Counted from the first letter of the stretch, positions 47,485 to 60,045 are shown. The stretch: DNA of 64,000 bases from Larix kaempferi (GCA_027924585.1 BSBM01001138.1:13759001-13823000), one strand, 5' to 3'. Translations and numbers: made by a program. Notes: generated by a model from the sequence alone, not told the origin.

Positions 47485-47520
<36 letters not shown>

Positions 47521-47905
47521 CTACAGAATTATAGAAATAAAAATAATAAAAATATTCTTATTTTCTTATTTTTTAAAAATATTTAATAATATTTAATAAT
47601 AATTATAATATTTTTATTTATTATTTTATTATATTTTAAAATATTTTATAATAATAAAAATAATTATAAATAAAAAAATATATATTTATAATAATTATAA
47701 ATGAAAATAAGAAATTAATTAAAATACTAATAATAAAAATAATACATAATAATTATTAATTAAAATAATTGTAAATAAAAATAAGAAAATATAGATATAA
47801 CAATAATAAATGAAAATATTTTATAATGAAAATTCACAACTTTAATAATAATAATATTTTTTAATAATAATACTAATACTAATAATAAAATATATTATTA
47901 TTATT
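47160..47905. repeat. Long AT-rich inverted repeat (hairpin) with TTA/TAA microsatellites
   Basis: The arm at about 47160-47455 matches the reverse complement of about 47640-47905, for example ATTTCTTATTTTCATTTATA on the left against its complement TATAAATGAAAATAAGAAAT near 47696-47715, and ATTAAAGTTGT against ACAACTTTAAT. The centre is (TAA)n/(TTA)n. Base composition is almost pure A/T. Confidence 0.75.
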
Positions 47906-48400
47906 ATAAAAACATATGCTACATTGCGATATATTGTTTACCAGAACAGTATATGTGTACACAATATTATTATTATTATTATAGTATATTTCGATATTTG
48001 TTATTTTATAATAATAATAATAGTAGGTGTTATTATTATTATAATTAAATAATGATTTTTACAAAATATTTAATTATTACTCTAAATTATTTATAATTTA
48101 TTAAACATAATTATAAATTAACTATTTTTATAAAATATTTAAAATAATATTTGTTATTAAATAATTAATTAGTTCTATAAATTATTTATTAATTATAATT
48201 ATAAAAAAACTATTTATATAATAAAAATAATTATAAAAAAACTATTTATATAAATAAAAATAATTATAATTTTAAAATAGAAATACTTATTATTAATAAT
48301 ATTTGGACAACCATAATATTAATATTAAAAGTCACTAAATATTTTTGTAGATTGAGTTTTATTAGCAAGCCATATTAATATTAATAATATGGCTTATTAG
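47906..48400. repeat. AT-rich simple sequence and a short palindrome
   Basis: (TTA)n and AAATAATTATAA runs; a direct repeat with AATTATAAAAAAACTATTTA near 48195-48245; and a hairpin AGCCATATTA...TAATATGGCT near 48368-48394 that marks the border with the element to the right. Confidence 0.6.
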
Positions 48401-48443
48401 GGCGGAAGGAACATGAGACTGAAGATTTCCTGTAGGCTATCAG

Positions 48444-48818
48444 TTATAGACGAAAAATTATTTGGATCTTAACGGATGTTAGGTCTGCTTCACGCGGGAA
48501 TTCTGAGATGCTTCTGTAGGCTTGGTTGTTAGGTTTTAAGGGAGTTCCAATAGACGCTTGATCTGAACTCCGTATCTTCTCTAAGAAATATGCCAATGGT
48601 GGTTGACTAGAGGGGAAGGAAACATGTAGTGAACACAATTGGTCAACTTGAGTCACATGGGCACCGATGGCGAGGGAAATAAATACCGGTGAAGCTTCCT
48701 TCGAGAGCAGGCCATGAGGGATCACAGTGAGAGCTGTCAAGTGTGGAAACATTGGTCTATGGGAAACGACTGGTTGAAGAGAGCCATCATTCCTAGAAAC
48801 ATAGCATATATTGTCCAC
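48444..48818 (-). pseudogene. Unrecognised 124-codon ORF in the truncated element
   Basis: Starts MDNICYVSRNDGSLQPVVSH about 430 bp after the PBS, where gag would begin. It includes SLHVSFPSSQPPLAYFLEKI and ends FPREADLTSVKIQIIFRL. I do not recognise a family. It could be an N-terminal Gag or a leader ORF. It is cut by the element's truncation. Confidence 0.4.
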
Positions 48819-50000
48819 CCCATGATTTTTATTTTATTATATTTTTTTATTAGACGAACACAATTCGGGGCGTTGCATGAAGAATCTACACATAATTTAT
48901 TTTTTATTTTTTTTAAAACCCATACGATTTGCAGTAACTAATTTGTTTTTATGTATATTGCATGAATAGATCTGCACAAAAATCAATTGATTTTTTCTTT
49001 TAAAAACAATCGTATAGCAGTATTACTCGGCTTCTAAGCCCTTACAACTCAACAATCAATACATAGCAGGGATTTTCTTTTTTCTTATGTTTTTTCATCT
49101 ATGACCGAAGGAACAAATGCATGCATAGTAATTTGATTCACTTAATTCATCCACGACAAGACCAAAAAAATAAATACTTACACCTATAACAGGGACAAGT
49201 AAATGATGGGCTTCTTAAGTCCAAGCATTTTAGCCATGTTCTGATACCAAATGTAAGGACCCCATTTCTGAGGCCTTCACAAACTAAATCTGAAACTGAA
49301 TACAACATAATTTAAACCGGATTCAATCTTTTCATGAATAGAAACATAAAATCAAATTTAAAGATTGAACTTAGCAAATACAAAATGGAACAATAAACCT
49401 GTCAACCATAGGTTGACTTCGCTTTGCAAGGAGGATTTGTCGTCGTCAATCCGATCTAGCTTGTCCATTTCCCACCTTGTCTTCCATTGGATTCCACAAG
49501 TAAAGATTCGTTTAACCATAGGTGAAGCAATCATTAGCTTTTCCACCCAACCGTAGACTTATGCAATCAGTCGCATAGCCACCCCGAGCCTCAGGGTGGT
49601 AGAGGATGCACACTCGCAAGGATTTAGACGTGAGATCCCCCTCACCAAAATCCTTATCCAAAATCACAATAGAAAGCACAATCATAATTTATTTTCCATT
49701 TTGGAGGGTCCAGCATTAGGGACCCATCCCCTTTTTCCTTCCTTACCTCTTGCTTAAATAGAAAAATTCTTTGCAACACATGTCGCCTCATGCAAAAATA
49801 CTATTTTATGCAAAATTATTTAATACAAATATTCACCCAACCATGTGTCACTCTTTTATGAGAGTGCACATACTTCCCACATTTTAGTCCTAGATGTTCC
49901 CTGATACTAGGATTCCAATTCCTATTTTTGTGGGTGCAGGTGGAGTTGACTAGTTAATGAATCCTAGTCTATCTTTTGCTCCATATTACACATAATCATT

Positions 50001-50165
50001 TCATGCACAAATAATCTAGTGTAATACTATATGACAAGTACATAATTATAAATAGTCCTTTCTTGCACAAATAATCTAATGGAATACCATATGTCAAATA
50101 CATAATTATAAATAATTCATTTCTTGCACAAATAATCTAATTCAATAATATATGCCAAATACATA
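50001..50165. repeat. 60-61 bp tandem repeat, three copies
   Basis: GCACAAATAATCTA at 50005, 50065 and 50126, each unit ending ATGNCAANTACATA. Confidence 0.85.
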
Positions 50166-50193
50166 GGTGTTCATTTATCAATTTCATTTATTC

Positions 50194-50348
50194 GTCTAGG
50201 TACCACATCTTCGGGTCCTTCTAACAACAATTTATTTCCTTAATTGTCTAGGTACCACATCGTTGGGTCCTTCCGACAATAATTTCTCCTTTTACTGTCT
50301 AGGTACCACATTGCCGGGTCCTTCTCACAATAATTTCTCATTTTAATA
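50194..50348. repeat. 51-52 bp tandem repeat, three copies
   Basis: GTCTAGGTACCACAT begins at 50194, 50246 and 50297, followed by GGGTCCTTC and CAATAATTTCTC. Confidence 0.9.
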
Positions 50349-51097
50349 TTGTGCTGGGAATTCGTGTAGTGATTTTAGGAACCATTACCATAAATCATTC
50401 GGCAACACTCTATGTGAAACTAATGGCGCTGAGGAGGAAGTTCCTTCTTACTGCATGCCCCTCAACCTCGTATGTGACCAACCTGTTATGGTCTCACCCA
50501 TATGACTTCATGCCACCACACCGAGTAAAGATGAATGAGATTTCAACTCGTGCGTGGATGCTATCAGGAGCCGACACCATCATCGTATCCCATGTGTGTT
50601 TTTCCCGTCCTCTATGTCCCCCTTTTTGTTCTATCATGATTCGGTTAGTAAACCGCCTTACCTGTCACTGTACACATACTCAGAGCACACATCAATAGTA
50701 CTGCTAAAAAATCGTTATATCATAATTATTTTCATTCATTCGCTAATCGTTAAGCAAACATAGATAATTGTCCATTGGATTCACATCATAATCACCTGCA
50801 TAATTCCATATTCCAGCATAAATACGACATTCCTCATAATATTTCACATGTGCTAATCAATAAACAATATTTCATATTAAAATTACAAGCATCCATAATC
50901 GTAATTAAATCAATCATTCATTATAAACATATTCATTTATCACATATATCTCTAATTAGTCAACAATTTATTCTAAATCAACATATCAACAGTCATTTAT
51001 CTTGGTTTCTTTAATTGGATCACTTACAAATAAGTGTCGTCAATATCGATAGTCATAGCGAGTTTGAGGGGCATTACATAGTTGAAGATGTTGCATG

Positions 51098-51279
51098 TTT
51101 ACAAATGAATGCTTATAGAAATTTAAGGGTATAACCTTGTCTTATCCAAGGCATAAATGAATGTATAAATTACTATCACTAGCTTATCTTTACAGATGAA
51201 TGCTTATAGAAATTTAAGGGTATAACCTTGTCTTATCCAGGGCATAAATGAATGTATAAATGACTATCACTACCTTACT
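51098..51279. repeat. 91-bp tandem duplication
   Basis: Two nearly identical copies, starting TTTACARATGAATGCTTATA at 51098 and 51189. Confidence 0.9.
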
Positions 51280-51398
51280 TGGGCTCTAGATTCACTCTCA
51301 AATTAGTACTAATTTTCCATTCTCAAAGTATAGTTTAACCCTAATGATATAGAGGATCTAACCCTAATGATCCCAAATTTCTTTTTTTAACTTCCTAG

Positions 51399-51641
51399 AG
51401 GAGGAATTCCTTACATGAAAATCGAAGGCATCGCTCAGATGCCAACGTCCTTCGTAGATTTGAGAAGAAGCGAGTTGATGACTACTACTTGGTTGAATTC
51501 GTCAAAAGAAAATATTCGTCACAACATGCAAATAAGTTTCACGCTAACCTTCACATTAATCTCAGTGATCTAGAACCACCATTTGTAGGGGGATTGTATA
51601 AAATGGTTCAGGGTCTACTATTGTGCCCTATGGGTTTCTAG
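51399..51641 (+). pseudogene. Short exon-like open frame, unknown
   Basis: 81 codons open between stops, without a start codon near its front. It includes VLRRFEKKRVDDYYLVEFVK and HINLSDLEPPFVGGLYKMVQ. Composition looks coding, but I do not recognise it. It may be an exon remnant or chance. Confidence 0.3.
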
Positions 51642-53185
51642 TCATGGCATGGGTGAGTAAGGATGGTGAAATCTGATACAAAATAGAATAAAAATATAGA
51701 GATAAAGGAGACTTTGGGGTTGACATTTCTTCATCCCATACTTCATCCTCCTTGATGTTGTCCAAACTAATTTGTAGAGAGACGTCATTCAAGAGAGGGT
51801 TTGATTTTATGCATTCATCACTACCTAAAATTGTATCCAAAATGGTACCAATACCAAACTTAAAAAGAAACTAAAATACTAGCAAGAAAACATGATAGGT
51901 GTAAAACACAAATAATAGAAATAAGAGATAGAAAAATAGTACTAGGGCATATGCAAACTGACATTGGTTTACACTTGCAAATATAAATTAATGGAGGAAA
52001 ATGTCCCTAAGAAACTTGATTATCTTTCTAAAATATTGAAAGATTTGCAAATGAAAGGGGAACTCCCTATTAAAACCATAAGATGTTAAAATTCTGACTT
52101 AGAAATTAAATTCCAAATAGAAGTGGCAGTCCTCTAATTAAAATGTGGTTAAGTATAAAAAGACATTAGTGAAATTTGAATTGATGTACTTCTAAACTTT
52201 TTTTCTAATGCTCAGATGAACCACATATTTCTAGGATCAATGAAATTACAACATAAATTTATCAGAAACCATTGAAATTTTAAGATTACACGATCATGGA
52301 TACCCTTGAGGTTAGAGATACAAAATAAAGAAAAAATATAGAGATATGATTCCTTTAACATCCTATGCCGATATATGAATTACATATATGCCAATCTTTT
52401 CTCTAATAAATTCATCGCTTCTTAAGCGTAATGCATTGTATCAATGTTGTAAAGTTTAATATAGTATTTGAAATAATCTAGGATGAATTGTAGATGATAC
52501 ATTTTTAACCATATTAATAAAATGACATAATTATTAAATATTTATCACAAATTGTGATCCCTTTCATACTAGGATAAATAAACAACTAAGTTAATTTTTC
52601 TATTATTATGTTTGAATATTATTAGAATGAAATTATGTTGTATTTAACATTTAATAAATATTACTTTGATAGTTCCCATAGGATGTTCTTATGTCCCTTA
52701 AGATTCAATACCTTGTGTATAATTGATATGTTTTAGTCTTTAATGTGGAGTCGATAATTCCTATGGAGTCTGTAAAGTATCAAGCTATGCATGTGATATG
52801 CTAGGATCAATACTAATCAAGGGGTAACAAATTAGAGTGTGAGGTGCCAAATCCTATTAAGGGTTGATATTGAGTATCGACAAGCACCTGCAACAAATGC
52901 AGTGTTATAATTGTTTCTAAGTTGATACTGAAGTACACTTTAATAGGGATTTGATGGTATACTATGCCATTTTGTTTCAAAGAGAGAAACCTCTCTTAGT
53001 TGTTAGTGGAGTATGTATTCAAAGAATTCAACCATTGAATACTAAGGACTGCATCCACACCTTGAATCTTTACAACATTGAAGTCATCATTGAGGGAGTC
53101 AGGAATCCACAATTGTAAGTTTTACATTATATAAGGCACCTTCATATTGAGTATGCTTATAGTTAGGGATTTTGATGGGGAATAT

Positions 53186-54434
53186 ATTAGAAGAAATTTC
53201 AACTTAAAATGAGCCTTTCAACCCTAATTCAAATTCCATGTCATCATGCATTATCCAATCAAATTGATTTAAAATTCAAACACCATATAGGTCTTGAAAT
53301 TTTGTTTATTATATAATCCCAAAATAATTGATTATTTTAATAATATATTTTCGCTACCCCCTATCCTAAATTTTCTTGGATATTGAAATAATCTCTTCCC
53401 AGACTACCCCAAATTGTCTTGGATATCGAAATGAAATTAATATGCTAACCCATTCTCCATTAATTCTAATAAACGAGTATAACCCATTCTCCACTAATTA
53501 CTATTACAACTAATATATAATAATATTCTATTATAATTAATATTTTATAATAACCATCAAAAGTCGGGTCCAATAACTTTTAAATAATATCATAACTAAT
53601 ATACCCATAAATATTTTAGGTAATATTTGACCAATATATAATATATAATAGTAATAGTAATTAATTTTATAACTAATATATAATAATATTATATTATAAT
53701 TAATATTTTATAATAACCGTTATAATTTGGGTCCAATAACTTTTAACTAATATCATAATTAATATATAATATATACTATATAATTAATATATAATAGTAA
53801 CTAATAACATAACTAATATACCCATCCATCTTTTAGGTAATACGTGACCAATATATACTATATAATAGCAATTAATATTACAACTAATATATAATAATAA
53901 TATATTATAATTAATACTTAATACTAATCATCAAAAGTTGGGTCCAATAAATTTTAACTAATATACCCATCCATCTTTTAGGTAACATGTGGCAAATATA
54001 TAATATATAATATATAATAGTAATAGTAATTAATATTACAACTAATATATAATAATATTATGTTATAATTAATATTTTATAATAGCCATCAAATGTTGGG
54101 TCCAATAACTTTTAACTAATATCATAACTAATATACCCAATAAAATATCATAACTAATTTTTAACTAATATTTTAGGTAATACATGACCTAATAACTTTT
54201 AAGTTGGCATTGTGTATTTAATTTTCTTTCCTTATTTTGGGTGAAAACACGAAATCGAACTTCGTCTTCATAAATTGATTTTAATATAAAATATATATCT
54301 AAGGTGGCTTTGATAAAAGTGAAATAACACTCGGCAACTTCGATAAAAGCGAAATAGTATAAAAAATTTCCTACATGGTTTTTTTTACCATTTTCCTTAG
54401 GAGGCCCAATTTTCATCCAAATTTCCTCTAATCC
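53186..54434. mobile_element. Non-autonomous TIR transposon, MULE-like (9-bp TSD)
   Basis: The sister copy lacks it, so the borders are exact. GGGGAATAT flanks it on both sides (53177-53185 and 54435-54443). Ends: ATTAGAAGAAATTT on the left, and the complement of the right end reads GGATTAGAGGAAATTT, so there is an imperfect TIR of about 30 bp that also shares AAAAT and GGCC. A 9-bp TSD is typical of Mutator-like elements. No transposase is seen; the minus-strand frame near 54189-54416 (MKIGPPKENGKKNHVGNF) is not recognised. Confidence 0.65.
53500..54185. repeat. Tandem repeat of 160-210 bp, four copies, inside the MULE-like element
   Basis: GGGTCCAATAA occurs at 53566, 53729, 53940 and 54098, with ACTAATATATAATAATATT before it and TTTTAGGTAATA after it in most copies. 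Confidence 0.8.
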
Positions 54435-54892
54435 GGGGAATATACCATAAGTACCAAGATAGAGCCCTAATATGTTTTTGATTTACATTGTTAGTTGTAT
54501 CTCTATAGTCAACCATGCTAAGGCCTTCTATTGTTGATTTGGAGGCAAGCAATTTGAAGGAAACAAGATGAGTAAGTTTGATGATTGTAACAAAGGATAT
54601 CGAGGGTTCTCATTTATATATTAAGGGTAGATATTGGTCTATTATATTGTTCATGTGTGGCATCATTAATAAGTTCAAATCTTGAGCTAGATTGGTTGTA
54701 AATTGTGAGACCAAGTTCTGTGGGTGAATAAATATGAAATTTATCCCAACACATTGAGAACATTTTGTAACATGGATTTGAACATGGGAGGGAGACTTTT
54801 GACCAATCAATTTGACATGATTTCAATGTATGCATGATCTTCCTTTTGCTTGAAGAGAAAATATTATTTCTACAAGGTTCCATACGACTTTC

Positions 54893-55090
54893 TAAAAAAT
54901 CACATTAAACGTTCTACTCTCATAGCTACAACAATGGTTTTATCTAAACATTTAGTATCAAATAGCCATTGCCTATGTTTTGATATTTGAATTTCAGTTT
55001 TATATGTAGATATAAATTATTAGGTCAAGGGTAGGGAAAGGTATTCTATATATCTTTTTTTCTATAGACATCTTCTAGAATAGGTCCGTG
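54893..55090. repeat. Inverted-duplicate arm 1
   Basis: Its reverse complement recurs at about 58500-58700: CTAAACATTTAGTATCAAAT here, and ATTTGATACTAAATGTTTAG there. The match also includes TAGGGAAAG and ACATCTTCTAGA. Confidence 0.8.
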
Positions 55091-55356
55091 AATTGAACAT
55101 TGTAAGGTTTGACCTAGTTTCGATCAACTCTTTGGGTTAGTGCATTTCCAAGCCTTCTAAAATATTCTCGAAGGTGATTGTTGATCCATGTCTTGCACCA
55201 TGTATGTTTTGACCCTTTGAGGTGCCAAAGGTCAATGTTTAACTTACTCACCTGATTATGGATACCCTGTAACTCTTGGAAGGATGAATTTGATCAACCA
55301 ATTATACCCTTTAACATCACCTCCAAAATTATACCACGCGGTCAGACATGATACCT
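55091..55356. other. Spacer between the two duplicated segments, nothing recognised
   Basis: No coding or repeat signal of note. Confidence 0.4.
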
Positions 55357-57430
55357 CGGGGTTGTCATTTCTTCTTTCAATCTTTCGTCCTCCTCGAGGT
55401 TTTCCAAACTAATTTATAGAGAGCCATCATTCAAGAGAGGATTTGATTTTATGCATTCATCACTATCTTAAATTCTTCAATGAAAGTCACAAACAAATTT
55501 ACTACTCCTTGCGTAAAAAATTCATTTTAATAATTTTCCACATAATCATGGTATTCATTTCATTCCTTGTCACTCTTAATACCAACATGCATCCTTTCTC
55601 AATGGGTTAAGCTCTAATTGTAACTTATAGTCTGTATGTATCCAAAATGGTACCAATATTAAACTTAAAAGAAACTAAACTACCAGCAAGAAAACATGAT
55701 AGGTGTAAAACTTAAATAAAAGAAAGAAAAAGGGTACTAAGGCATATGCACACTAACATTAGGTTACACTTGCAAATATAACTTAATGGAGGAAAACGTC
55801 TCTAAGAAACTTGAGTATATTTCTGAAATATTGAAAGAGTTGCGAATGAAAGGGGAAACCACTATTCATACCATAAGAGGTTGAAATATTGACTTGGAAC
55901 TTAAGTTCCCAATAGAAATGGTACATGTAAACCCCTAATTAAAATGTGATTAGGTTTAAAGAAAAAACATTAATAACATTTGAATTTGTGTAGTTATGAA
56001 CATTTTTCTAATGCTCAATTGAACCACATATTTCTAGGAGCGATGCAATCACATCATAAATTTATCAGAGACCATTGAAATTTTATGATAACAAGGTCAT
56101 GGAGACCCTTGAGATTAGAGATAAAAAAGAATAAAAATATAGAGATACGATTCCTTTCACATCCTATGTTGATATATGAATTACACTATGCCAATATTTT
56201 CTCTAATAAAGTCATCGATTCTTAACTAATGCATTGTAACAATGTTGTAATGTTTAAAATAGTACGTGAAATAATCTAGGAGGAACTGTACAATAATACA
56301 TTTTTAACCATATTAAGAAAATGACATATTAAATATTAATCACAAATTGTGATCCCTTTCATACTAATCTAATCAAACAACTATGTTATTTTTTCTATTA
56401 TTATGATTGAATATTATTTGAATGACACTATGTTGTATTTAAAATTTAATAAACATTTATTTGATAGTTCTCATTGGATGTTTTTGTGTCTCTCAAGATC
56501 CAATACCATGTGTATGATTGATATGTCATAGATCTTTACTTGGATTTGATAATTGCTATGGGGTCTGTGAAGTATCAAGCTATGCATGTGATCGGCTAAG
56601 GTCAATACTAAGGAATGGGTATCAAATTAGAGCATGAGGTGCCAACTCCTAGTAAAGATTGATATTGAGTATCGACGAGTACCTGCAAATGCAGTGTTAC
56701 AATTGTTTTTAAGTTGATCATGGAGTACACTTTTCTAAGGATTTGACGATATACTATTCCATTATGTTTAAGAGAGATAAAATTCTCTCACTTGTCAGTG
56801 GGAATGTATTCAAAGAATACAACCATTGAATACTAAGGACTCTATCTACACCTCCAATCTCTACAACACTAAATTCATCATTAAGGGAGTTAGGAATCTA
56901 CAATTATAAGTTTTAGATTATACAAGACACCTTCACATTAAGTATGTTTACAGTTGGGGATGTTGATGAGGAATATACCATAAGTATCAACATAGAGTCC
57001 CCATCTTTAAACATATTTTTTATTTATGACTTTAGTTGTATATCTATCATCAAGCATGACTAGGCCTTCTAATGTTGAATTTGAGGTAAATAAGTTGAAG
57101 GAAATAAGATGAGTAAGTTTGACAATTGTAACAAAGAATACTGAGTGTTCTGATTTATTTATTAAGGGTAGATATTGGTCTATTATATTTTTCATGTTTA
57201 TTGTCATTAATAAGTTCAAATCTTAAGTTAGATTGGTTGTAAAATGAGAGACCGAGTTCTATGGGTGAACAAATATGGCAGTTATCCTAACATGTTGAGA
57301 TCATTTTGACACATGGATTTGGACATGGGAGGGGACCTTTTGACCTATATATTGGATATGATTTACAACTTATGCATGATCCCCATTTTTCTTGAAAATA
57401 AAATATTATTTCTACAAACTTCCATATAAC
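55357..57430. repeat. Direct segmental duplication, copy 2
   Basis: Second copy of the 2-kb segment. It has a block of about 170 bp near 55472-55640 that copy 1 lacks, and lacks the MULE-like insert. Confidence 0.85.
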
Positions 57431-57526
57431 ATTGGGTGAAAACGCAAAGATGGGAAACAATTCCGTGAAAATGGAGTGAAAAAAAAAGAGGGCGCGCAGA
57501 TGAAAAGGGGAAAAAAATTCAACCTC

Positions 57527-57701
57527 AAACTCTAGGCTGAGAGTTTTGAGGGTTCAAACTCTCGTCCGAGAGTTTAAAAAAACTATAGGCCGAGAGTTTG
57601 AACCAATCACCGCGCTGTATTTAAAAAAAAACTCTCGGATGAGAGTTTGAACTAAACTCTCAGCCGAGACTTTGGAATATATTTTTTCGGCCGAGAATTT
57701 A
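57527..57701. repeat. Six copies of a 20-bp palindrome, AAACTCTCGGCCGAGAGTTT type
   Basis: Near-palindromic units start at 57527, 57556, 57580, 57629, 57654 and about 57682 (the last worn). AAACTCTCGTCCGAGAGTTT is palindromic apart from the centre. Spacers are 4-29 bp. The block is next to a GC-rich GAGGGCGCGC stretch and poly-A runs. Confidence 0.85.
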
Positions 57702-57779
57702 TGGTCAACAAAACCTGCAAAAATATCTGGCATCTTTCTGGAACCTGCAACTTCAGCAAGCTCAAACCCCTGCAAATTT

Positions 57780-58499
57780 TAAATATTATTTGTCGAACTT
57801 GGTATAAATGGATTCATCTTTAAATCTAGTTTCCAATGATATAATAATTGTTTCATTTCGATTTGAATTTCTATTTATTAATAATTTGTTTCTCAACCTT
57901 ATCCCTTAAGAATTTTATTACTTTGAAAATCACCTGAAATGAAAATTCAATATAATAACAAAGACAACACCAAAAAATTTGAAATCTTTACGGAGATTAT
58001 AATTGTCTCATCCTCTTCAAAAGGGTACTTTTACTTTTTCCAATAAGAGTAACACTAAAATGAAAATTGAAGCTCACCAACGTATGTCGATAATGCACCA
58101 TTTTCTGAACATATGTCGTTTCGATAAATAATAAAAAATAGTTCCCAAGTCTTAAAAAACTCAAAATATATTCCACGCACAAGTGTAGTGTGTGTAGATT
58201 ATGAGCATACAATGTTTTTCCCTAAAATGAATAACCATCTATCAAAACACCGACGTCCACACAGGTCACTCATTATCCATACCTAAAATTTTCAAGTATA
58301 TGTTTTTGGTGTGCACCAAATTTGTCCCACAATATGTCCATAATTTTTTTTTAAAAAAATACGAGTAGAAAGATAATTCAATTCTCTAAAACATTTGTGT
58401 TTACTTCAAGTTGAAATTCCTAAGGGAGATATGGGTTTGAAGAGGTCGAAGTTGAAAAACATAAAATTTAGCAGTTTTGTTTGTAAAAGCAAAGCCAAA
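57780..58499. other. AT-rich DNA, nothing recognised
   Basis: No gene or repeat that I can support. Confidence 0.4.
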
Positions 58500-58700
58500 A
58501 GTGTTACCCAACTTTGTGTTTTCACCCTAACCCACTCTAGAAGATGTCTATGGAAAAAAATATCTAGAATAGCTTTCCCTACCCATAACCTAATAAATTA
58601 TATCTACATATCAAGCTAAAATTCAAAGATCAAAACATAGGAAAGGACTATTTGATACTAAATGTTTAGATAAATTCGTTGTTGTAGTTATGAGAGTAGA
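58500..58700. repeat. Inverted-duplicate arm 2
   Basis: Reverse-complement copy of 54893-55090; the two arms flank copy 2 of the direct duplication. Confidence 0.8.
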
Positions 58701-59296
58701 AGGTCTAATGCACTATTTTAGAACTTGGATGAGTGTTAGTGTATTGGTACAAATGTGGCAAGGGTTTCAAAACCAGTGGGTTGCATGTGCATGGTTGGTG
58801 AAATATTTTGGAACTTTATCCCTTTTGGAATGATAGCCCCAACTTTGGGGTGGCCTCTATCAAATAAAGAGCAGGCTTGATAGAGTTCCTACCACTAGGA
58901 GGAGTGTCCTTCACTTGCATCTTGTGGGAAGACCCTTTCTCATAAATATAAGTTTCAAATGTGCCTTAAATTACATGGTTTATATTTATGTTAAATGTTG
59001 ATATGTTTATATTGGATTTTGCATCATTTAGAGTTTGGAATTCATTTTTGAATATGCTTAATTAGTATATTTATGGTTCTATGCATGATGAGTTGCATTA
59101 ATGAACAATATTGAATTTAGTTAATACAAGTAGTTCAAAGTTGTGTTTGCTATAGAATTATATCTACATATAGATTTATTTTAAATAAACTGGATATCAT
59201 AACATAAATTAATGGTTTACAAGCGTAGTTAGAGTAACCCATCACCTCAATAGTGGCATGGAGGCGATTGGGTATGTTACATAGTGGTATTAGAAC
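58701..59296 (+). other. Possible LTR end with primer-binding site
   Basis: GGGTATGTTACA (ending 59281) is followed after TAG by TGGTATTAGAAC (59285-59296), a variant of the iMet PBS. This resembles an LTR/PBS junction of a plus-strand element, but the LTR start, its mate and any coding region were not found. Confidence 0.4.
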
Positions 59297-59836
59297 TTCA
59301 AATTGCAACACTGGCATTATTGGGCAGAAAATAGTGTGCAGAGGAAAAACAGTTACATCTCAAACAATTGACATAAATATAGCTCGCATACTATATGTTT
59401 GATAAAAGGGCTCAATGAAAATATTGGGTGAAAAATATAGTTTGCAAGCAAACTTTTTGATAGAACACCAATGATAAAATTTGTGGTTTTGAAGGCCCAT
59501 ATTCTATTTTTAGAGTTAGCATAAGATTCGGTAATAAAAATTTGTGAATGAAAGAAAATTTTGGCAAGATTTTAAACCAATACCGAAAATTACAAGTTTT
59601 AACGCCAATTTCATTAAATTTGGACAAATTAGGCAAATTTTGGACTAAGAATGTGTGAATTTAGACTTTGAAAGTGTCAATATCAACCTTTCTAAAGTGA
59701 AAAAACGGGTTTTGAAAGTGCCAATATTGGATTTGAAAAGTGTGTTTTTCATTCGAATAGTGTGTTTCTTGACTACTTATGAACCTTAAAATTGCAGTTT
59801 TTTTGGTATGAAACTATGAATTTCAATTCAAAATAA
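59297..59836. other. AT-rich DNA leading into a repeat array
   Basis: Contains early, diverged relatives of the 42-bp unit (GATTTGAAAAGTGT near 59730). Otherwise nothing. Confidence 0.4.
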
Positions 59837-60045
59837 GTGAATTTCAAATCAAAAAATGCAAATTTTGATTTGAAAAGTGTGAATTTAAAATATAAAAATG
59901 CAAATTTGGATTTGAAAAGTGTGAATTTCAAATAAAAAAATGCCAATTTTGATTTGAAAAGTGAATTAAAATAAAAAAATGCAATTTCGGATTTGAAAAG
60001 TGTGAATTTCAAATAAAAAAACTATAATTTTTTATTTGAAAATTG
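59837..60045. repeat. 42-bp tandem repeat, five copies, hairpin-forming
   Basis: GTGAATT starts units at 59837, 59879, 59921, 59961 and 60002. The junction GATTTGAAA...TTTCAAAT is an inverted repeat, so each unit can fold. Confidence 0.85.

Larger units (their letters stand above)
48401..51078 (-). mobile_element. Truncated gypsy-like LTR element, minus strand
   Basis: LTR 49252-51078 plus PBS and about 850 bp of interior; the rest, including pol and the other LTR, is missing at the AT-rich border near 48400. The PBS is minus-strand TGGTATCAGAACATGG, close to the iMet site, beside the LTR end. Confidence 0.65.
49252..51078 (-). repeat. Single 1827-bp LTR
   Basis: On the minus strand it starts TGTAATGCCCCTCAAACTCG and ends GGTCCTTACA; TGTAAYGCCCC is a common start of plant gypsy LTRs. 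It contains two internal tandem repeats (listed separately). Confidence 0.65.
51714..54890. repeat. Direct segmental duplication, copy 1 (interrupted)
   Basis: Aligns with 55357-57430 through, for example, TTCAAGAGAGGGTTTGATTT, GATAGGTGTAAAAC, GTATCAAGCTATGCATGTGA and TTAAGGGTAGATATTGGTCT. Both copies encode on the minus strand a similar peptide (SDECIKSNPLLND), so an ancestral coding exon is possible. Copy 1 carries the 1249-bp insertion at 53186-54434. Confidence 0.85.

Noticed and set aside
59773-60012. 79-codon minus-strand frame with repeated FTLFKSKFAF
   Set aside because: A by-product of the 42-bp tandem repeat.
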